The notes: a model not told the origin generated them from the sequence alone. DNA of 64,000 nucleotides from Xanthobacter sp. NM-59 (GCF_021401125.1 NZ_JACBFQ010000002.1:62001-126000), one strand, 5' to 3'; positions 1-8,111 are shown, counted from the first letter of the stretch. Numbers and translations: made by a program.

Positions 1-282
1 CGCCTGCACGGGCGCCGGGAAGGTCAGCGAGCGGAAATAGGTGCAGCGGGTCTCCACCACCAGACCGATGATGGGGCTCGACTGCGGATCCAGCACCCCG
101 TGGGTGATCAGGTGCTCGTTCACCACAGTATCGAAGTAGGAATAATAGACCACGTTGTTCACGTGGCCGTAGACATCCACATCCGCCCATCGGGTCGAGA
201 GGGTAAGAACGTGGGGAAAATCCTTCAGCAAGACGGGCTCTTCCCGTCCTGAAGGTTTCGCCGTCGCGTCGGTGCCACTCAT
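1..282 (-). CDS. Acyl-CoA thioesterase, 4HBT hotdog family (3' part cut off by window)
   Basis: The first 94 codons of a hotdog-fold thioesterase are visible; the rest lies left of the window. The protein starts MSGTDATAKPSG and carries the 4-hydroxybenzoyl-CoA thioesterase signature RWADVDVYGHVNN at about residues 32-44. In that family the Asp before Y/F-G-H-V-N-N is the catalytic residue. A second conserved strand, VETRCTYFRSL, follows. Such enzymes hydrolyse acyl-CoA to free acid and CoA in the cytoplasm; the acyl group cannot be told from the fragment. The gene lies on the same strand as the two genes to its right, 125 bp downstream of the alcohol-dehydrogenase-like gene, so it may be the last member of a short operon. 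Confidence 0.85.
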   Translation of the reverse strand, partial: MSGTDATAKPSGREEPVLLKDFPHVLTLSTRWADVDVYGHVNNVVYYSYFDTVVNEHLITHGVLDPQSSPIIGLVVETRCTYFRSLTFPAPVQA

Positions 283-407
283 CTGTGTCCTTCCCCCGTT
301 CCAGGGCCCCTGCCAGGCGCCCGTACAGAGCGCATCTTGCGAAAATCCATCGCCCGATGCGGCCTGACCTTTCATTTTGCGGGCTTCAGCGCCGCTGGCC
401 GGCGCGT

Positions 408-1595
408 CTATCCCCAGGCGGCCTTGTAGATCGCAATAATATCCTGCGCCAACAGGGGGCGCGGATTGTTGGCGAGAAGGCGCGTCTGGCGCTGCGCCGC
501 CGCCGCGAGGCCCGCGAGATCCGTTTGCGGAATGCCCGCCTCCTTCAGGCTTTCCGGCAGCCCGATCAAAGAGAGAAAGCGCCCCAGCCGGGCGGCGAAC
601 GCATCCGCCCGCACCGCCGAATCGCCCACATCCGGCGCTTCGGGAAACAGCCGATCGAGCAGCCCGGCATAGGCATGGCCCGCCACCGGCGTGTTGAAGC
701 GCACCACATGGGGCAGAAGCAGCGCTGTGGCGAGGCCCGAGGGCAGGCCGTGGCGCACGCAGAGGGGATAGGCCAGCGCGTGGGCGGCGCCCACGGGGGC
801 GTTAGCGAACGCCTGCCCCACCATCAGCGAGGCGGACAGCAGGGCTTGGCGCGCCCGCCGATCCGTTCCGTCCTGAACCGTCAGCGGCAGCGACCACGCC
901 AGCAGGCCCAGCCCGCCTTCCGCCAGGGACTGGGAAAGGGGATTGGCATTGGCGTTGGCGGAGGTGAAGGCCTCCACCGCCAGCGCCACGGCGCCGGCAC
1001 CCGCCGCCGCGGTCTCGGCCAGCGGCGCGGTAAGGGTGAGATCCACGTCCAGCAAGGCCGAATCGGCGATGAGGCAGGAGGCGATGACAGACTTTTTCTC
1101 CCCGCCGGCCACCACCACCGCCAGCGGCGTCACCTCCGCGCCGCTGCCGGCAAGGGTGGGGATGAGGATGAGCGGCAGCCGCGGGCCCGTGGCCAGGCCG
1201 GTGCCATAGATCTCCGGAAGAGCATCGTGGCCGGTGGCGAGCAACGCGGCAAGCTTGGCCACGTCCAGGGCCGAACCTCCGCCAAGCCCCAGCACGCCCT
1301 GCGCCCCCATCTCCACGGCGGCGGCGGCGGCGGCCATGACGGTTTCTTCCGATGGGTCGCGCGGCACCTCCTGGAACACGCGATGCGCGACGCCCGCGGC
1401 CCGCAGCGCCTCAAGCACGATGGCAAGACCACCCGCCCGCGCCACACCGGCATCGGTCACCACCAGCACGCGCTCCACGCCCGCAGCGCGGAACTGCTCG
1501 CCCACCTGGCCCGAGGCACCGGCGGCGCAGACGATGCGCGCGGGCGTGTTGAAGACGAATCCGGCCATGCGCTTCCCCGCCATCGCTTCCAGCAC
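408..1595 (-). CDS. Iron-alcohol-dehydrogenase-fold protein lacking most metal ligands
   Basis: The protein (395 residues) is a group III Fe-ADH / maleylacetate-reductase-type dehydrogenase by length and fold. The nucleotide-binding GLGGGSALDVAK (about residues 103-114) and the TLAGSGAEVT stretch are kept. Family members bind Fe or Zn through Asp and His in G-x-D-A-x-x-H and through two His in HAxAHP...PHG. Here the corresponding residues read Gly201, Leu205, His272 and Ser286, so three of four ligands are gone; the neighbouring family His is Tyr276. NAD(P) binding is therefore plausible, but classical metal-dependent alcohol oxidation is doubtful. The start is uncertain: ATG codons at 1583 and 1568 are alternatives, and MAGFVFNTPARI (from 1568) looks like the usual family N-terminus. 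It is transcribed with the methyltransferase upstream and the thioesterase downstream. Confidence 0.8.
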   Translation of the reverse strand: MLEAMAGKRMAGFVFNTPARIVCAAGASGQVGEQFRAAGVERVLVVTDAGVARAGGLAIVLEALRAAGVAHRVFQEVPRDPSEETVMAAAAAAVEMGAQGVLGLGGGSALDVAKLAALLATGHDALPEIYGTGLATGPRLPLILIPTLAGSGAEVTPLAVVVAGGEKKSVIASCLIADSALLDVDLTLTAPLAETAAAGAGAVALAVEAFTSANANANPLSQSLAEGGLGLLAWSLPLTVQDGTDRRARQALLSASLMVGQAFANAPVGAAHALAYPLCVRHGLPSGLATALLLPHVVRFNTPVAGHAYAGLLDRLFPEAPDVGDSAVRADAFAARLGRFLSLIGLPESLKEAGIPQTDLAGLAAAAQRQTRLLANNPRPLLAQDIIAIYKAAWG

Positions 1596-1675
1596 AGGCC
1601 GGTGATGCTGCCGGTTTACCGCCGGGCGTCAAGGCTGCAGCGCCGCCGTGCCGATCAGAACCTCGGCACCGGCGG

Positions 1676-2584
1676 TCAGGGCGCGCCGTCTTCCGGGGTG
1701 GGAATCGGCCCGTGGCTGGCCCCAAGGGCGGCAGCAAGGCTCATCTTGGCAGAGCCGGGGGCGAGCGGCTTCTGCTGGCTTTCGTGGGGCGCCCAGCCGG
1801 AAAGCCACACAATGTCGAACGTTACCCGCAGCCGCCCGTCCGGATCGGCGAAACGCTCGGCATAGACCTCCGCGGCCCGCAACAGCGTGTCGCGCCGCAG
1901 GGGCACGCGCCGGCGCTCCGCCAGCGCATTGGCCGCGCCCATGCGGCGCAGCTCCGAGAACAGGGTGAAAGGCGAGCCATAGCGCACCACGATGCGGTCC
2001 GTGTCCGCCACCGGCAAGGCGAATCCCGCCCGCTGCAGCAGGCCGCCCAGGTCGCGCACATCCACGAACGGCGCGACGCGGGGCGAAATACCCCCGGTGG
2101 TCTCGCTTTCGGCAATGGTGAAGGCCTGCCGCAACTCCGTCAGGCTGGAGCCGCCCACGAAACCGGCAAGAAACAGCCCATCGGGCTTGAGAGCCCGCCG
2201 CACCTGGGCGAGCACGCCCGGCAGATCATTCACCCCCTGCAAGGCCAGCGCAGACACCACTAGGTCGAGCGAGCCGGGCGCGAATGGCAACGCCTCCTCG
2301 TCAGCCACCACCGCATCGCGGCGCTGCCCCAGTCCCTCGGCCAGGGGCGCGGCGGTGAACAGCCGGCCGATGGCCGGATGCCCCGCCAGCGCACGGGCCA
2401 CGGCATCGGTGGGGGTGCCGAGATCCAGGGCGGTGGCGAAATGGCGCTTCACCGCTCCCAGCCTGTCGGCCAGATCCTCCGCCACGCGATCGAGCAGAAA
2501 GGTCTCCGCACCGAGCCGGCCGGCGCGGGCGAGGCGGCGGCGCTGAAGGGCACGATCGAACACGAGGGGCGGGGTCTGGCTCAT
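1676..2584 (-). CDS. SAM-dependent methyltransferase, NDUFAF5/BioC-like
   Basis: The protein has 302 residues and starts MSQTPPLVFDRALQRRRLAR. FDRALxRRR-RA...FLLDRVAEDLADRL is typical of the alphaproteobacterial relatives of mitochondrial NDUFAF5. The class I methyltransferase motif I is reduced to ALDLGTPT (no GxGxG), followed by a post-I acidic region (VVADEEALPFAPGSLDLVVS) and LKPDGLFLAGF. BioC methylates malonyl-ACP, whereas NDUFAF5 hydroxylates an arginine of a complex I subunit; sequence alone does not decide between them. I took the ATG at 2584 because upstream codons run into the divergent promoter. The gene is divergent from the MarR gene and shares its 96-bp control region. Confidence 0.75.
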   Translation of the reverse strand: MSQTPPLVFDRALQRRRLARAGRLGAETFLLDRVAEDLADRLGAVKRHFATALDLGTPTDAVARALAGHPAIGRLFTAAPLAEGLGQRRDAVVADEEALPFAPGSLDLVVSALALQGVNDLPGVLAQVRRALKPDGLFLAGFVGGSSLTELRQAFTIAESETTGGISPRVAPFVDVRDLGGLLQRAGFALPVADTDRIVVRYGSPFTLFSELRRMGAANALAERRRVPLRRDTLLRAAEVYAERFADPDGRLRVTFDIVWLSGWAPHESQQKPLAPGSAKMSLAAALGASHGPIPTPEDGAP

Positions 2585-2641
2585 GGCCCGGATATAGGCC
2601 CTTCCCCGGCCGGATGCACGCTGGCGATATCCCGCGGCACA

Positions 2642-2680
2642 TTTGACAGTCAGCTGTCGTTTTGACACTATGCTGTCGTT
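2642..2680 (+). promoter_or_regulatory. Tandem MarR operator overlapping a promoter, abutting the marR start codon
   Basis: Two 20-bp copies of TTTGACA-N4-(A/T)GCTGTCGTT start at 2642 and 2661, a period of 19 bp. Each contains an inverted repeat GACA...TGTC. TTGACA (2643-2648), a 17-bp spacer and CACTAT (2666-2671) form a reasonable sigma-70 promoter toward the MarR gene, with the expected transcription start at about 2678-2681. The ATG is at 2681, immediately after the second copy, so there is no room for a Shine-Dalgarno site. Autoregulation and a leaderless transcript are inferences from this geometry. The divergent methyltransferase could share the control. Confidence 0.7.
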
Positions 2681-3160
2681 ATGAATGCCGATTTCGATCC
2701 CTTCCTGCACCCCACGAGCCGCCTGGCCCTGGAGGTGTTCCGCCTCAACGGGGCGCTGATCGCGGCGGGCGACATGCTGGTGGAGCCGCTGGGTCTCACC
2801 AGCGCCCGCTGGCAGGTGCTGGGCGCGATCACCCAGGCCGAGGGCGGGCTGCCCACCGCCGGCATCGCCCGGGCGATGGGTCTCACCCGCCAATCCGTGC
2901 AGCGGGTGGTGGATGATCTCGCCCGGCTCGGCCTGGTGCGGTTCGCCCCCAATCCCCATCACAAGCGGGCCAAGCTGGTTCAGCTCACGCCCGAGGGGCG
3001 CATGGCCTCCGCCGCCGCCAGCGCCCGCTGGGCACCCCTGGCCGAGGCCCTTGCCACCGCCGTCACTGTCCCGGCGCTGGACGAGGCGGCGCAGGTGCTT
3101 CACCGGCTCGCCACCGCCCTCGCCGCGCTGACCGCTCCGTCATCGGGGGACACGCCATGA
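2681..3160 (+). CDS. MarR-family transcriptional regulator
   Basis: A 159-residue winged-helix regulator. The N-terminal helix (LALEVFRLNGALIAAGDMLVE) leads into LTSARWQVLGAI, the recognition region GIARAMGLTRQSVQRVVDDLARLGLV and the wing HHKRAKLVQLTPEG, in the order expected for MarR. It overlaps the next gene by ATGA, so it is probably cotranscribed and coupled with the membrane protein. The tandem operator directly upstream indicates autorepression. No ligand can be predicted. The start has no ribosome-binding site and probably lies at the 5' end of the mRNA. Confidence 0.88.
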   Translation: MNADFDPFLHPTSRLALEVFRLNGALIAAGDMLVEPLGLTSARWQVLGAITQAEGGLPTAGIARAMGLTRQSVQRVVDDLARLGLVRFAPNPHHKRAKLVQLTPEGRMASAAASARWAPLAEALATAVTVPALDEAAQVLHRLATALAALTAPSSGDTP

Positions 3161-3600
3161 TCCGCCGCCTGCACCCCCTGGCCGGGGGCATCGCCTTTCT
3201 GACCATCCTGCTGTTCTGGAGCTCCACCATAGCGGCTGAGGCCTTCGGGGATGGGGCGCTGGTGGCGTGGGTGAAGACGGCCATCCTGTGGGGAATGGCG
3301 GTGCTGGTGCCGGCCATGGTGCTGGTGGGCGCCACCGGCTTTCGGCTGGGCGGACACTCGCGCGAGCCACGCATCGCCGCCAAGCGGCGGCGGATGCCCG
3401 TCATCGCCCTCAATGGGCTGTGCGTGCTGGTACCCTGCGCCGTGTTCCTCCAGGCCCGCGCGGCGGCCGGCGCATTCGACACCATCTTCATGGCCGTCCA
3501 GGCGCTGGAGCTCGCCGCCGGCGCGCTCAACATCACCCTGATGGCCCTCTCCGTGCGCGACGGACTGGCCCTGGCCCACCGCCATCCGGCCAAGGCCTGA
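3157..3600 (+). CDS. Four-helix integral membrane protein of unknown function
   Basis: A 147-residue protein with four predicted transmembrane segments at roughly residues 9-29, 40-62, 83-102 and 110-132. A basic cytoplasmic stretch (EPRIAAKRRRMP) lies between the second and third. No catalytic motif is visible. The start codon overlaps the stop of the MarR gene (ATGA), so the two are translationally coupled and the protein is a likely target of that regulator. I do not recognise a named family. Confidence 0.75.
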   Translation: MIRRLHPLAGGIAFLTILLFWSSTIAAEAFGDGALVAWVKTAILWGMAVLVPAMVLVGATGFRLGGHSREPRIAAKRRRMPVIALNGLCVLVPCAVFLQARAAAGAFDTIFMAVQALELAAGALNITLMALSVRDGLALAHRHPAKA

Positions 3601-3951
3601 GAGGGCGCAGCGAGCGCCCAACCGGGGCATGACCGAGCGACGCGGAACAGGTTAGCGTGACGCAACCGCGTAAGGGCGGTCGCGGATCGATCGACACGCG
3701 GGAGACACGGGCTGGCCTGGCGCCCACCCCCGCAGTCGTTCAGGGGGCGCAAGCGGCGGGACCGCCTCTGAGGCGCCACAGCTGACGGTTCACCGCAGAG
3801 AAGCTTCCGACGCGCTACCCCTTACCTCATTGCCGGCCGCGCATTCTGGATGTCTTGCCCCCTCCCCCGCCCTCCCCCGCAAGCGGGAGAGCGAAGAGCA
3901 CCATGAGGAACACATTGCGGGTGGGGCTTGGCTCCGCCACGCGCGAAAACC

Positions 3952-4000
3952 CTTCCGAGCGACGTGGGCCCCGGTTCGCGCGGACAGGAAACACCCGAAA
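3952..4000. repeat. Dispersed intergenic repeat, copy A
   Basis: The segment reads TTCCGAGCGACGTGG, then CCCGGTTCGCG, then GGAAACAC. It aligns with similar stretches near 35136, 39431 and 53137, sharing a CGAGCGA core, a GTGG/GCGGA block, a C(G/T)CGC block and an A-rich block before CG. All four are in non-coding gaps. The copies are degenerate, so this looks like an old family of short repeats rather than an active element. Confidence 0.5.
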
Positions 4001-4010
4001 ACGAAAGAAT

Positions 4011-4049
4011 GGACTGTTTCAGTGTTTCCGCGAAAAACTGGAACAGTCC
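4011..4049 (-). terminator. Hairpin downstream of the ABC transporter gene
   Basis: Arms GGACTGTTTCAG (4011-4022) and CTGGAACAGTCC (4038-4049) pair over 12 positions with one G-T wobble and a 15-nt loop. It lies just after the stop codon of the minus-strand transporter. The U-tract is weak (ATTCTTTCG in the transcript), so it may stabilise the 3' end or be a repeat rather than a strong terminator. Confidence 0.5.
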
Positions 4050-4064
4050 AAAAGCCGATGGGTC

Positions 4065-5819
4065 CTAGACCGGCTGCAGGCGGGGCGCGGTCGCCGGCTT
4101 CAGGGTGCGCGGGGCCGTCTCGCCATCGAGGTGCAACACGCGGTCGTGCAGGTCCACCAGGGTGGAGCGATGGCCGATGGAAATGAAGGTGGCCTTGGGC
4201 AGAGCCGTCCGCAGCAGGCGATAGAGCATCGCCTCGGAGGCCTCGTCGAGGGCGGACGTGGCCTCGTCCAGCAGCAGCACGTCCGGCTTTTCCACCAGCG
4301 CGCGGGCGATGGAAAGCCGCTGCTGTTCGCCCAGCGAGAGCATGTGCGGCCACAGCCCCTCCTCATCCAAGCGCTCCACGAGGCCGGCGAGCCCCACCGC
4401 CTGCAGCACCTCCACCGCCTTTTCGCGCGGCAAGCTGTCGGCGGAAGCGGGATAGGCCAAGGCGGCATCGAGCCGGCCCACCGGCACATAGGGCTTCTGG
4501 GGCAGAACCATCACCTTCTGCCCGGCGGTGCGGGCGATGCGGCCGGCCCCGTGGGGCCAGATGCCGGCGATGGCACGCAGCAGCGTGCTCTTGCCCGAGC
4601 CGGACGGCCCGGTGATCAGCACGCATTCCCCATGATCGATGGTGAGCTCGTCGGTGGCCACCAGCGGCGCGCCGCCGGGCAGCCGCACCTCAACCCCCGA
4701 CAAGCCGAGCGCGGGGCCCTGCCCATGGGTCGGCGCCTCGAAGGCGGGACGTTCCGCCTGGGCCCGCGCCCGGGCGATGGAGGCCTCGAAACCGGTGAGG
4801 CGCTGCACCACCGAAACCCATTCGGCCAGCGACACATAGCTCGACACGAAGAAGGAAAAGGAGCCCTGCACGGAGCCGAAGGCGGAGGCCGTCTGCATCA
4901 ATTGGCCGAGCTGGATCTGGCCGGTAAAATAAGCCGGCGCCACCACCACATAGGGCACGATGTTGGAGATCTGGCTGTAGCCGGCGGTGAACCAGGTGAG
5001 CCGCTTCTGCGCCTTCATCAGATCGAAGAAATTGCCCCACACGCGGGAGAAGCGGCCTTCCAGCCTGCGGTCCTCGGCCTTCTCGCCATGCAGGAGGGCG
5101 ATCTGCTCGCCATGCTCGCGCACGCGCACCAGGTCCACGCGGAAGTCGGCCTCGTAGCGCTGCTGGTCATAGTTCAGGCGCACCAGGGGCCGGCCGATGA
5201 GATGGGCGAGCCACGTGCCCGCCGCCGCATAGATGAGCGCCGCCCAGAACAGATAGCCCGGCACCGACAGAGCGTGGCCGAACAGGCTGAAGGCCAGCGG
5301 CCCCGAGAGGTTCCAAAGGATCACCGAGAACGAGACCAGCGACACCACCGTTCCCAGGAGCCCGATGCCGACCCCGATGGTGCGCCCCACGAACAGCTGC
5401 ACGTCCTCGGCAATGCGCTGGTCCGGATTGTCCGCCGCGTCGCCCGACAGGCGCAGGCGGTAATGCACATCGTCGGTCAGCCAAGCGTCGAGATAGCGCT
5501 TCGTGAGCCAGCGGCGCCAGCGGATCTCCAGCCATTGCTTGAGATAGAGCTGATACACCGCCACGACGATGGCGCCCGCCGCGATGAGGCAGAAAATCAG
5601 AAGCTGCTTCTGGAATTCGGCGAAGTTCTTGTCCTGGATGGCGTTGTAGAAGGCGACGTTCCACTCGTTGAGGATCACGGTGGCGCCCACCCAGGCCAGC
5701 TCCAGCGCGATCACCGCCGCCAAAAGGCCGATGGCCACCCAGCGTTCCTCGCTTCGGAAATAGGGCACCGCAAGGCGGCGGATGTCGCCGAGAAGGGACA
5801 GAAGGGCGCGCACCGGCAT
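4065..5819 (-). CDS. ABC transporter, fused permease and ATPase, SbmA/BacA-ABCD-like
   Basis: A 584-residue half-transporter. The N-terminal half holds about six transmembrane helices of the SbmA/BacA type (VILNEWNVAFYNAIQDKNF; DNPDQRIAEDV at about 130; NYDQQRYEADFR). The C-terminal half is the ATPase with Walker A TGPSGSGKST, signature LSLGEQQR and Walker B VLLLDEATSALDE. Relatives are E. coli YddA, rhizobial BclA and peroxisomal ABCD transporters, which move very-long-chain acyl compounds or peptides; the substrate here is unknown. The ATG at 5819 is chosen because the longer reading frame runs through a palindromic intergenic repeat. It stands alone, with a short acyl-CoA gene cluster behind it. 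Confidence 0.85.
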   Translation of the reverse strand: MPVRALLSLLGDIRRLAVPYFRSEERWVAIGLLAAVIALELAWVGATVILNEWNVAFYNAIQDKNFAEFQKQLLIFCLIAAGAIVVAVYQLYLKQWLEIRWRRWLTKRYLDAWLTDDVHYRLRLSGDAADNPDQRIAEDVQLFVGRTIGVGIGLLGTVVSLVSFSVILWNLSGPLAFSLFGHALSVPGYLFWAALIYAAAGTWLAHLIGRPLVRLNYDQQRYEADFRVDLVRVREHGEQIALLHGEKAEDRRLEGRFSRVWGNFFDLMKAQKRLTWFTAGYSQISNIVPYVVVAPAYFTGQIQLGQLMQTASAFGSVQGSFSFFVSSYVSLAEWVSVVQRLTGFEASIARARAQAERPAFEAPTHGQGPALGLSGVEVRLPGGAPLVATDELTIDHGECVLITGPSGSGKSTLLRAIAGIWPHGAGRIARTAGQKVMVLPQKPYVPVGRLDAALAYPASADSLPREKAVEVLQAVGLAGLVERLDEEGLWPHMLSLGEQQRLSIARALVEKPDVLLLDEATSALDEASEAMLYRLLRTALPKATFISIGHRSTLVDLHDRVLHLDGETAPRTLKPATAPRLQPV

Positions 5820-5959
5820 CGTCTCCGCAAAAGATCCGTCCGCCCTTGTGGCGCCAGGAACCTGACCGCACCATGGCGGCCACATGAACGATTGGAAAGG
5901 TGGCGCAGGGGAAGCGGGAATGCGCCCGGGCGTCGCCACGCGGGCGGGCGACATGAAAA

Positions 5960-5980
5960 TGCCCGGGACCAGCCCGGGCA
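5960..5980. repeat. REP-like palindrome
   Basis: TGCCCGGG (5960-5967) and CCCGGGCA (5973-5980) form an 8-bp perfect stem with a 5-nt loop. When translated it gives the familiar MPGLVPGI string seen in spurious N-terminal extensions of many alphaproteobacterial genes. It is non-coding here and marks the upstream limit of the ABC transporter gene. Confidence 0.55.
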
Positions 5981-6092
5981 TGATCTTGGAACCATCGGAT
6001 CAAGCATGCGCCCCGCAGGGCGCTCTCGCCAACGCCGGCGCGGCGCCTGGGCGAACCCCGTCGGCCCTGGTCACAGACCGGGGCCGAGGGTC

Positions 6093-6305
6093 TCACGCCT
6101 TCTTCACGAACTCCGTGCGCAGCACCAGGCCCTTCACCTTCTCGACCTTGCAGTCGATCTCGTCCGGGTCACCGGTAAGGCGGATGCCCTTCACCAGGGT
6201 GCCGCGCTTCAAGGTGACGGAGGTGCCCTTCACCTTGAGATCCTTGATGAGGGTAACGTTGTCGCCGTCCTTCAGGATGGCGCCGTTGGCGTCCTTGACT
6301 TCCAC
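6093..6305 (-). CDS. Small PhnA/YjdM C-terminal-domain protein
   Basis: A 70-residue protein beginning at a GTG (VEVKDANGAILKDGDNV...) one base after the stop codon of the acyl-CoA ligase. The strong site GGAGGTG lies within the end of that gene. The sequence DANGAILKDGDNVTLIKDLKVKGT...LKRGT.VKGIRLTGDPDEIDCK matches the C-terminal domain of YjdM/PhnA, once called alkylphosphonate uptake proteins although their role is not established. The N-terminal zinc ribbon of full-length YjdM is missing. It is translationally coupled to the ligase, but I see no biochemical reason for the pairing. Confidence 0.8.
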   Translation of the reverse strand: MEVKDANGAILKDGDNVTLIKDLKVKGTSVTLKRGTLVKGIRLTGDPDEIDCKVEKVKGLVLRTEFVKKA

Positions 6306-6306
6306 G

Positions 6307-7935
6307 TCACACCTCCTTGGCCAGCTCGCGCAGGCGGAACTTCTGAATCTTGCCGGTCGAGGTCTTGGGGATCGGCTCGAACACAATGTGGCGCGGGCAC
6401 TTGTAGCTGGCGAGATGGGTCTTGCAGTGGGCCATCAGCTCCTCGGCGGTGGCGCTCATGCCATCGCGCAGCTCCACGAACGCCACCGGGGTCTCGCCCC
6501 ATTTCTCGTCCGGCCGGGCCACCACGGCGGCGGCGCTCACCGCCGGGTGCTTGTAAAGGGCGTCCTCCACCTCGATGGACGAGATGTTCTCGCCGCCGGA
6601 AATGATGATGTCCTTCGAGCGGTCCTTGAGCTGGATATAGCCATCGGGATGCTTCACCCCGAGATCGCCCGAATGGAACCAGCCGCCGGCGAAGGCATTG
6701 TCGGTGGCGGTGGGGTTCTTGAGATAGCCCTTCATCACCGTGTTGCCGCGGAACATCACCTCGCCCATGGTCTCGCCGTCGGCGGGCACGGACTCCATGG
6801 TCTCCGGATTCTTCACGTCCAAGGCTTCGAGCGCCGCATAGCGCACGCCCTGGCGGGCCTTCTTCACGGCACGCTCGGCGGCCGGCAAGCTGTCCCACTC
6901 CGAATGCCAGTCATTGACCACCGAGGGACCATAGACCTCGGTGAGGCCGTAGACGTGCACCACGTTGAAGCCAGCTTCCTGCATGGCGGCCAGCACCGCT
7001 TCCGGCGGCGGGGCGGCGGCGGTGATGAACTCCACCTTGCCGGGCAGGGGCCGCTTGTCGGCCTCGGGAGCGCCGAGCAGGGTCGACATGACGATGGGCG
7101 CGCCGCACATGTGCGTGACCCCATAATCGGCGATGGCGTCGAACATGGCCTTGGCGCGCACCTGGCGCAGGCACACATGGGTGCCGGACACCAGAGTGAT
7201 GGACCAGGGGAAGCACCAGCCGTTGCAGTGGAACATGGGCAGGGTCCACAGATAGACGGGATGCTTGCCCAGGGAACAGGTCACCGCATTGCCCACCGCC
7301 AGCAGATGCGCACCGCGATGGTGATAGACGACGCCCTTGGGGTCGCCCGTGGTGCCGGAGGTATAATTGAGGGCAATGGCGTCCCACTCGTCGTCCGGGC
7401 CCTTCCAGGCGAATTCCGGATCGCCGGTCTCAAGGAACGCCTCATATTCCATGCTGCCGATGCGGTCGCCCTTGCCGGCATATTCCGGGTCGTCATAGTC
7501 GATGACGATGGGCTTGCGCACGGCCATGGCGAGGGCCGCCTTCATCACCGGCGAGAATTCGCGATCGGTGATGAGCACCTTGGCCTCGCCATGGTCGATG
7601 GTGAAGGCGAGGATGGCCGCGTCGAGGCGAGTGTTGAGGGAGTTCAGCACGGCGCCGGTCATGGGCACGCCGTAGTGGGCCTCCAGCATGGCGGGAGTGT
7701 TGGTGAGCATCACCGCCACGGTGTCGTTCTTGCCCACGCCCAGCTTCGTCAGGGCCGAGGCGAGGCGCCGGCTGCGGGCGTAGAAATCACGATAGTTCCG
7801 GCGCAGCGCGCCATGGATGATGGCGGTATGATCCGGAAACACCTTGGCGGCGCGTTCCAGGAAGCCGATCGGGGTCAGAGGCTGGTAATTGGCCTGATTG
7901 CGGTCAAGATGCAGGTCATAGATGCTACCCGCCAT
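6307..7935 (-). CDS. Acyl-CoA synthetase (AMP-forming), DmdB/medium-chain ligase type
   Basis: The 542-residue protein starts MAGSIYDLHLDRNQANYQPLTP after a good ribosome-binding site (AAGGGGG). ANL-superfamily motifs are complete: P-loop YTSGTTGDPKGV (about 180-191), the A4/A5 region YGLTEVYGP, the A8 hinge DRSKDIIISGGENISS and catalytic Lys in TSTGKIQKF near the C-terminus. It should adenylate a carboxylic acid and form its CoA thioester in the cytoplasm. The N-terminus and YHHRGAHLLAVGN resemble ligases annotated as fatty-acyl or 3-methylmercaptopropionyl-CoA ligases. The substrate is not settled. It is divergent from prpE across a palindromic operator. Confidence 0.88.
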   Translation of the reverse strand: MAGSIYDLHLDRNQANYQPLTPIGFLERAAKVFPDHTAIIHGALRRNYRDFYARSRRLASALTKLGVGKNDTVAVMLTNTPAMLEAHYGVPMTGAVLNSLNTRLDAAILAFTIDHGEAKVLITDREFSPVMKAALAMAVRKPIVIDYDDPEYAGKGDRIGSMEYEAFLETGDPEFAWKGPDDEWDAIALNYTSGTTGDPKGVVYHHRGAHLLAVGNAVTCSLGKHPVYLWTLPMFHCNGWCFPWSITLVSGTHVCLRQVRAKAMFDAIADYGVTHMCGAPIVMSTLLGAPEADKRPLPGKVEFITAAAPPPEAVLAAMQEAGFNVVHVYGLTEVYGPSVVNDWHSEWDSLPAAERAVKKARQGVRYAALEALDVKNPETMESVPADGETMGEVMFRGNTVMKGYLKNPTATDNAFAGGWFHSGDLGVKHPDGYIQLKDRSKDIIISGGENISSIEVEDALYKHPAVSAAAVVARPDEKWGETPVAFVELRDGMSATAEELMAHCKTHLASYKCPRHIVFEPIPKTSTGKIQKFRLRELAKEV

Positions 7936-8111
7936 GGTATCCCCCTTGAAATCCTTGTCCGCCTCCGGCCGCCTTTCCACTTCCGGTCAAGCGGCAGGCG
8001 CGGAGGAGCATCGAATGGCGCGCGTCGCGCGGCGCGCAACCTAGCCAGCGCCTTGAATCAGCGCAATCGACGGCACAATAGAACAAGGCCTTTATCCATC
8101 CAACCAAGGTC

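Larger units (their letters stand above)
3601..4064. other. Intergenic region between convergent genes, with a dispersed repeat and a hairpin
   Basis: This 464-bp gap lies between convergent genes and holds no convincing coding sequence. It contains a pyrimidine-rich stretch (about 3855-3885) and a copy of the dispersed repeat described at 3952-4000. A hairpin at 4011-4049 follows the end of the ABC transporter. Confidence 0.6.

Noticed and set aside
5820-5981. 54-residue N-terminal extension of the ABC transporter starting MPGLVPGIF
   Set aside because: The extension translates a palindromic intergenic repeat; the ATG at 5819 gives the family-like N-terminus.
3855-6605. A 916-codon open frame opposite the ABC transporter
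   Set aside because: It is the antisense of a clear ABC transporter; high GC content removes stop codons on the other strand. No domain is recognisable and the composition (Arg/His/Gly-rich) is that of a shadow frame.
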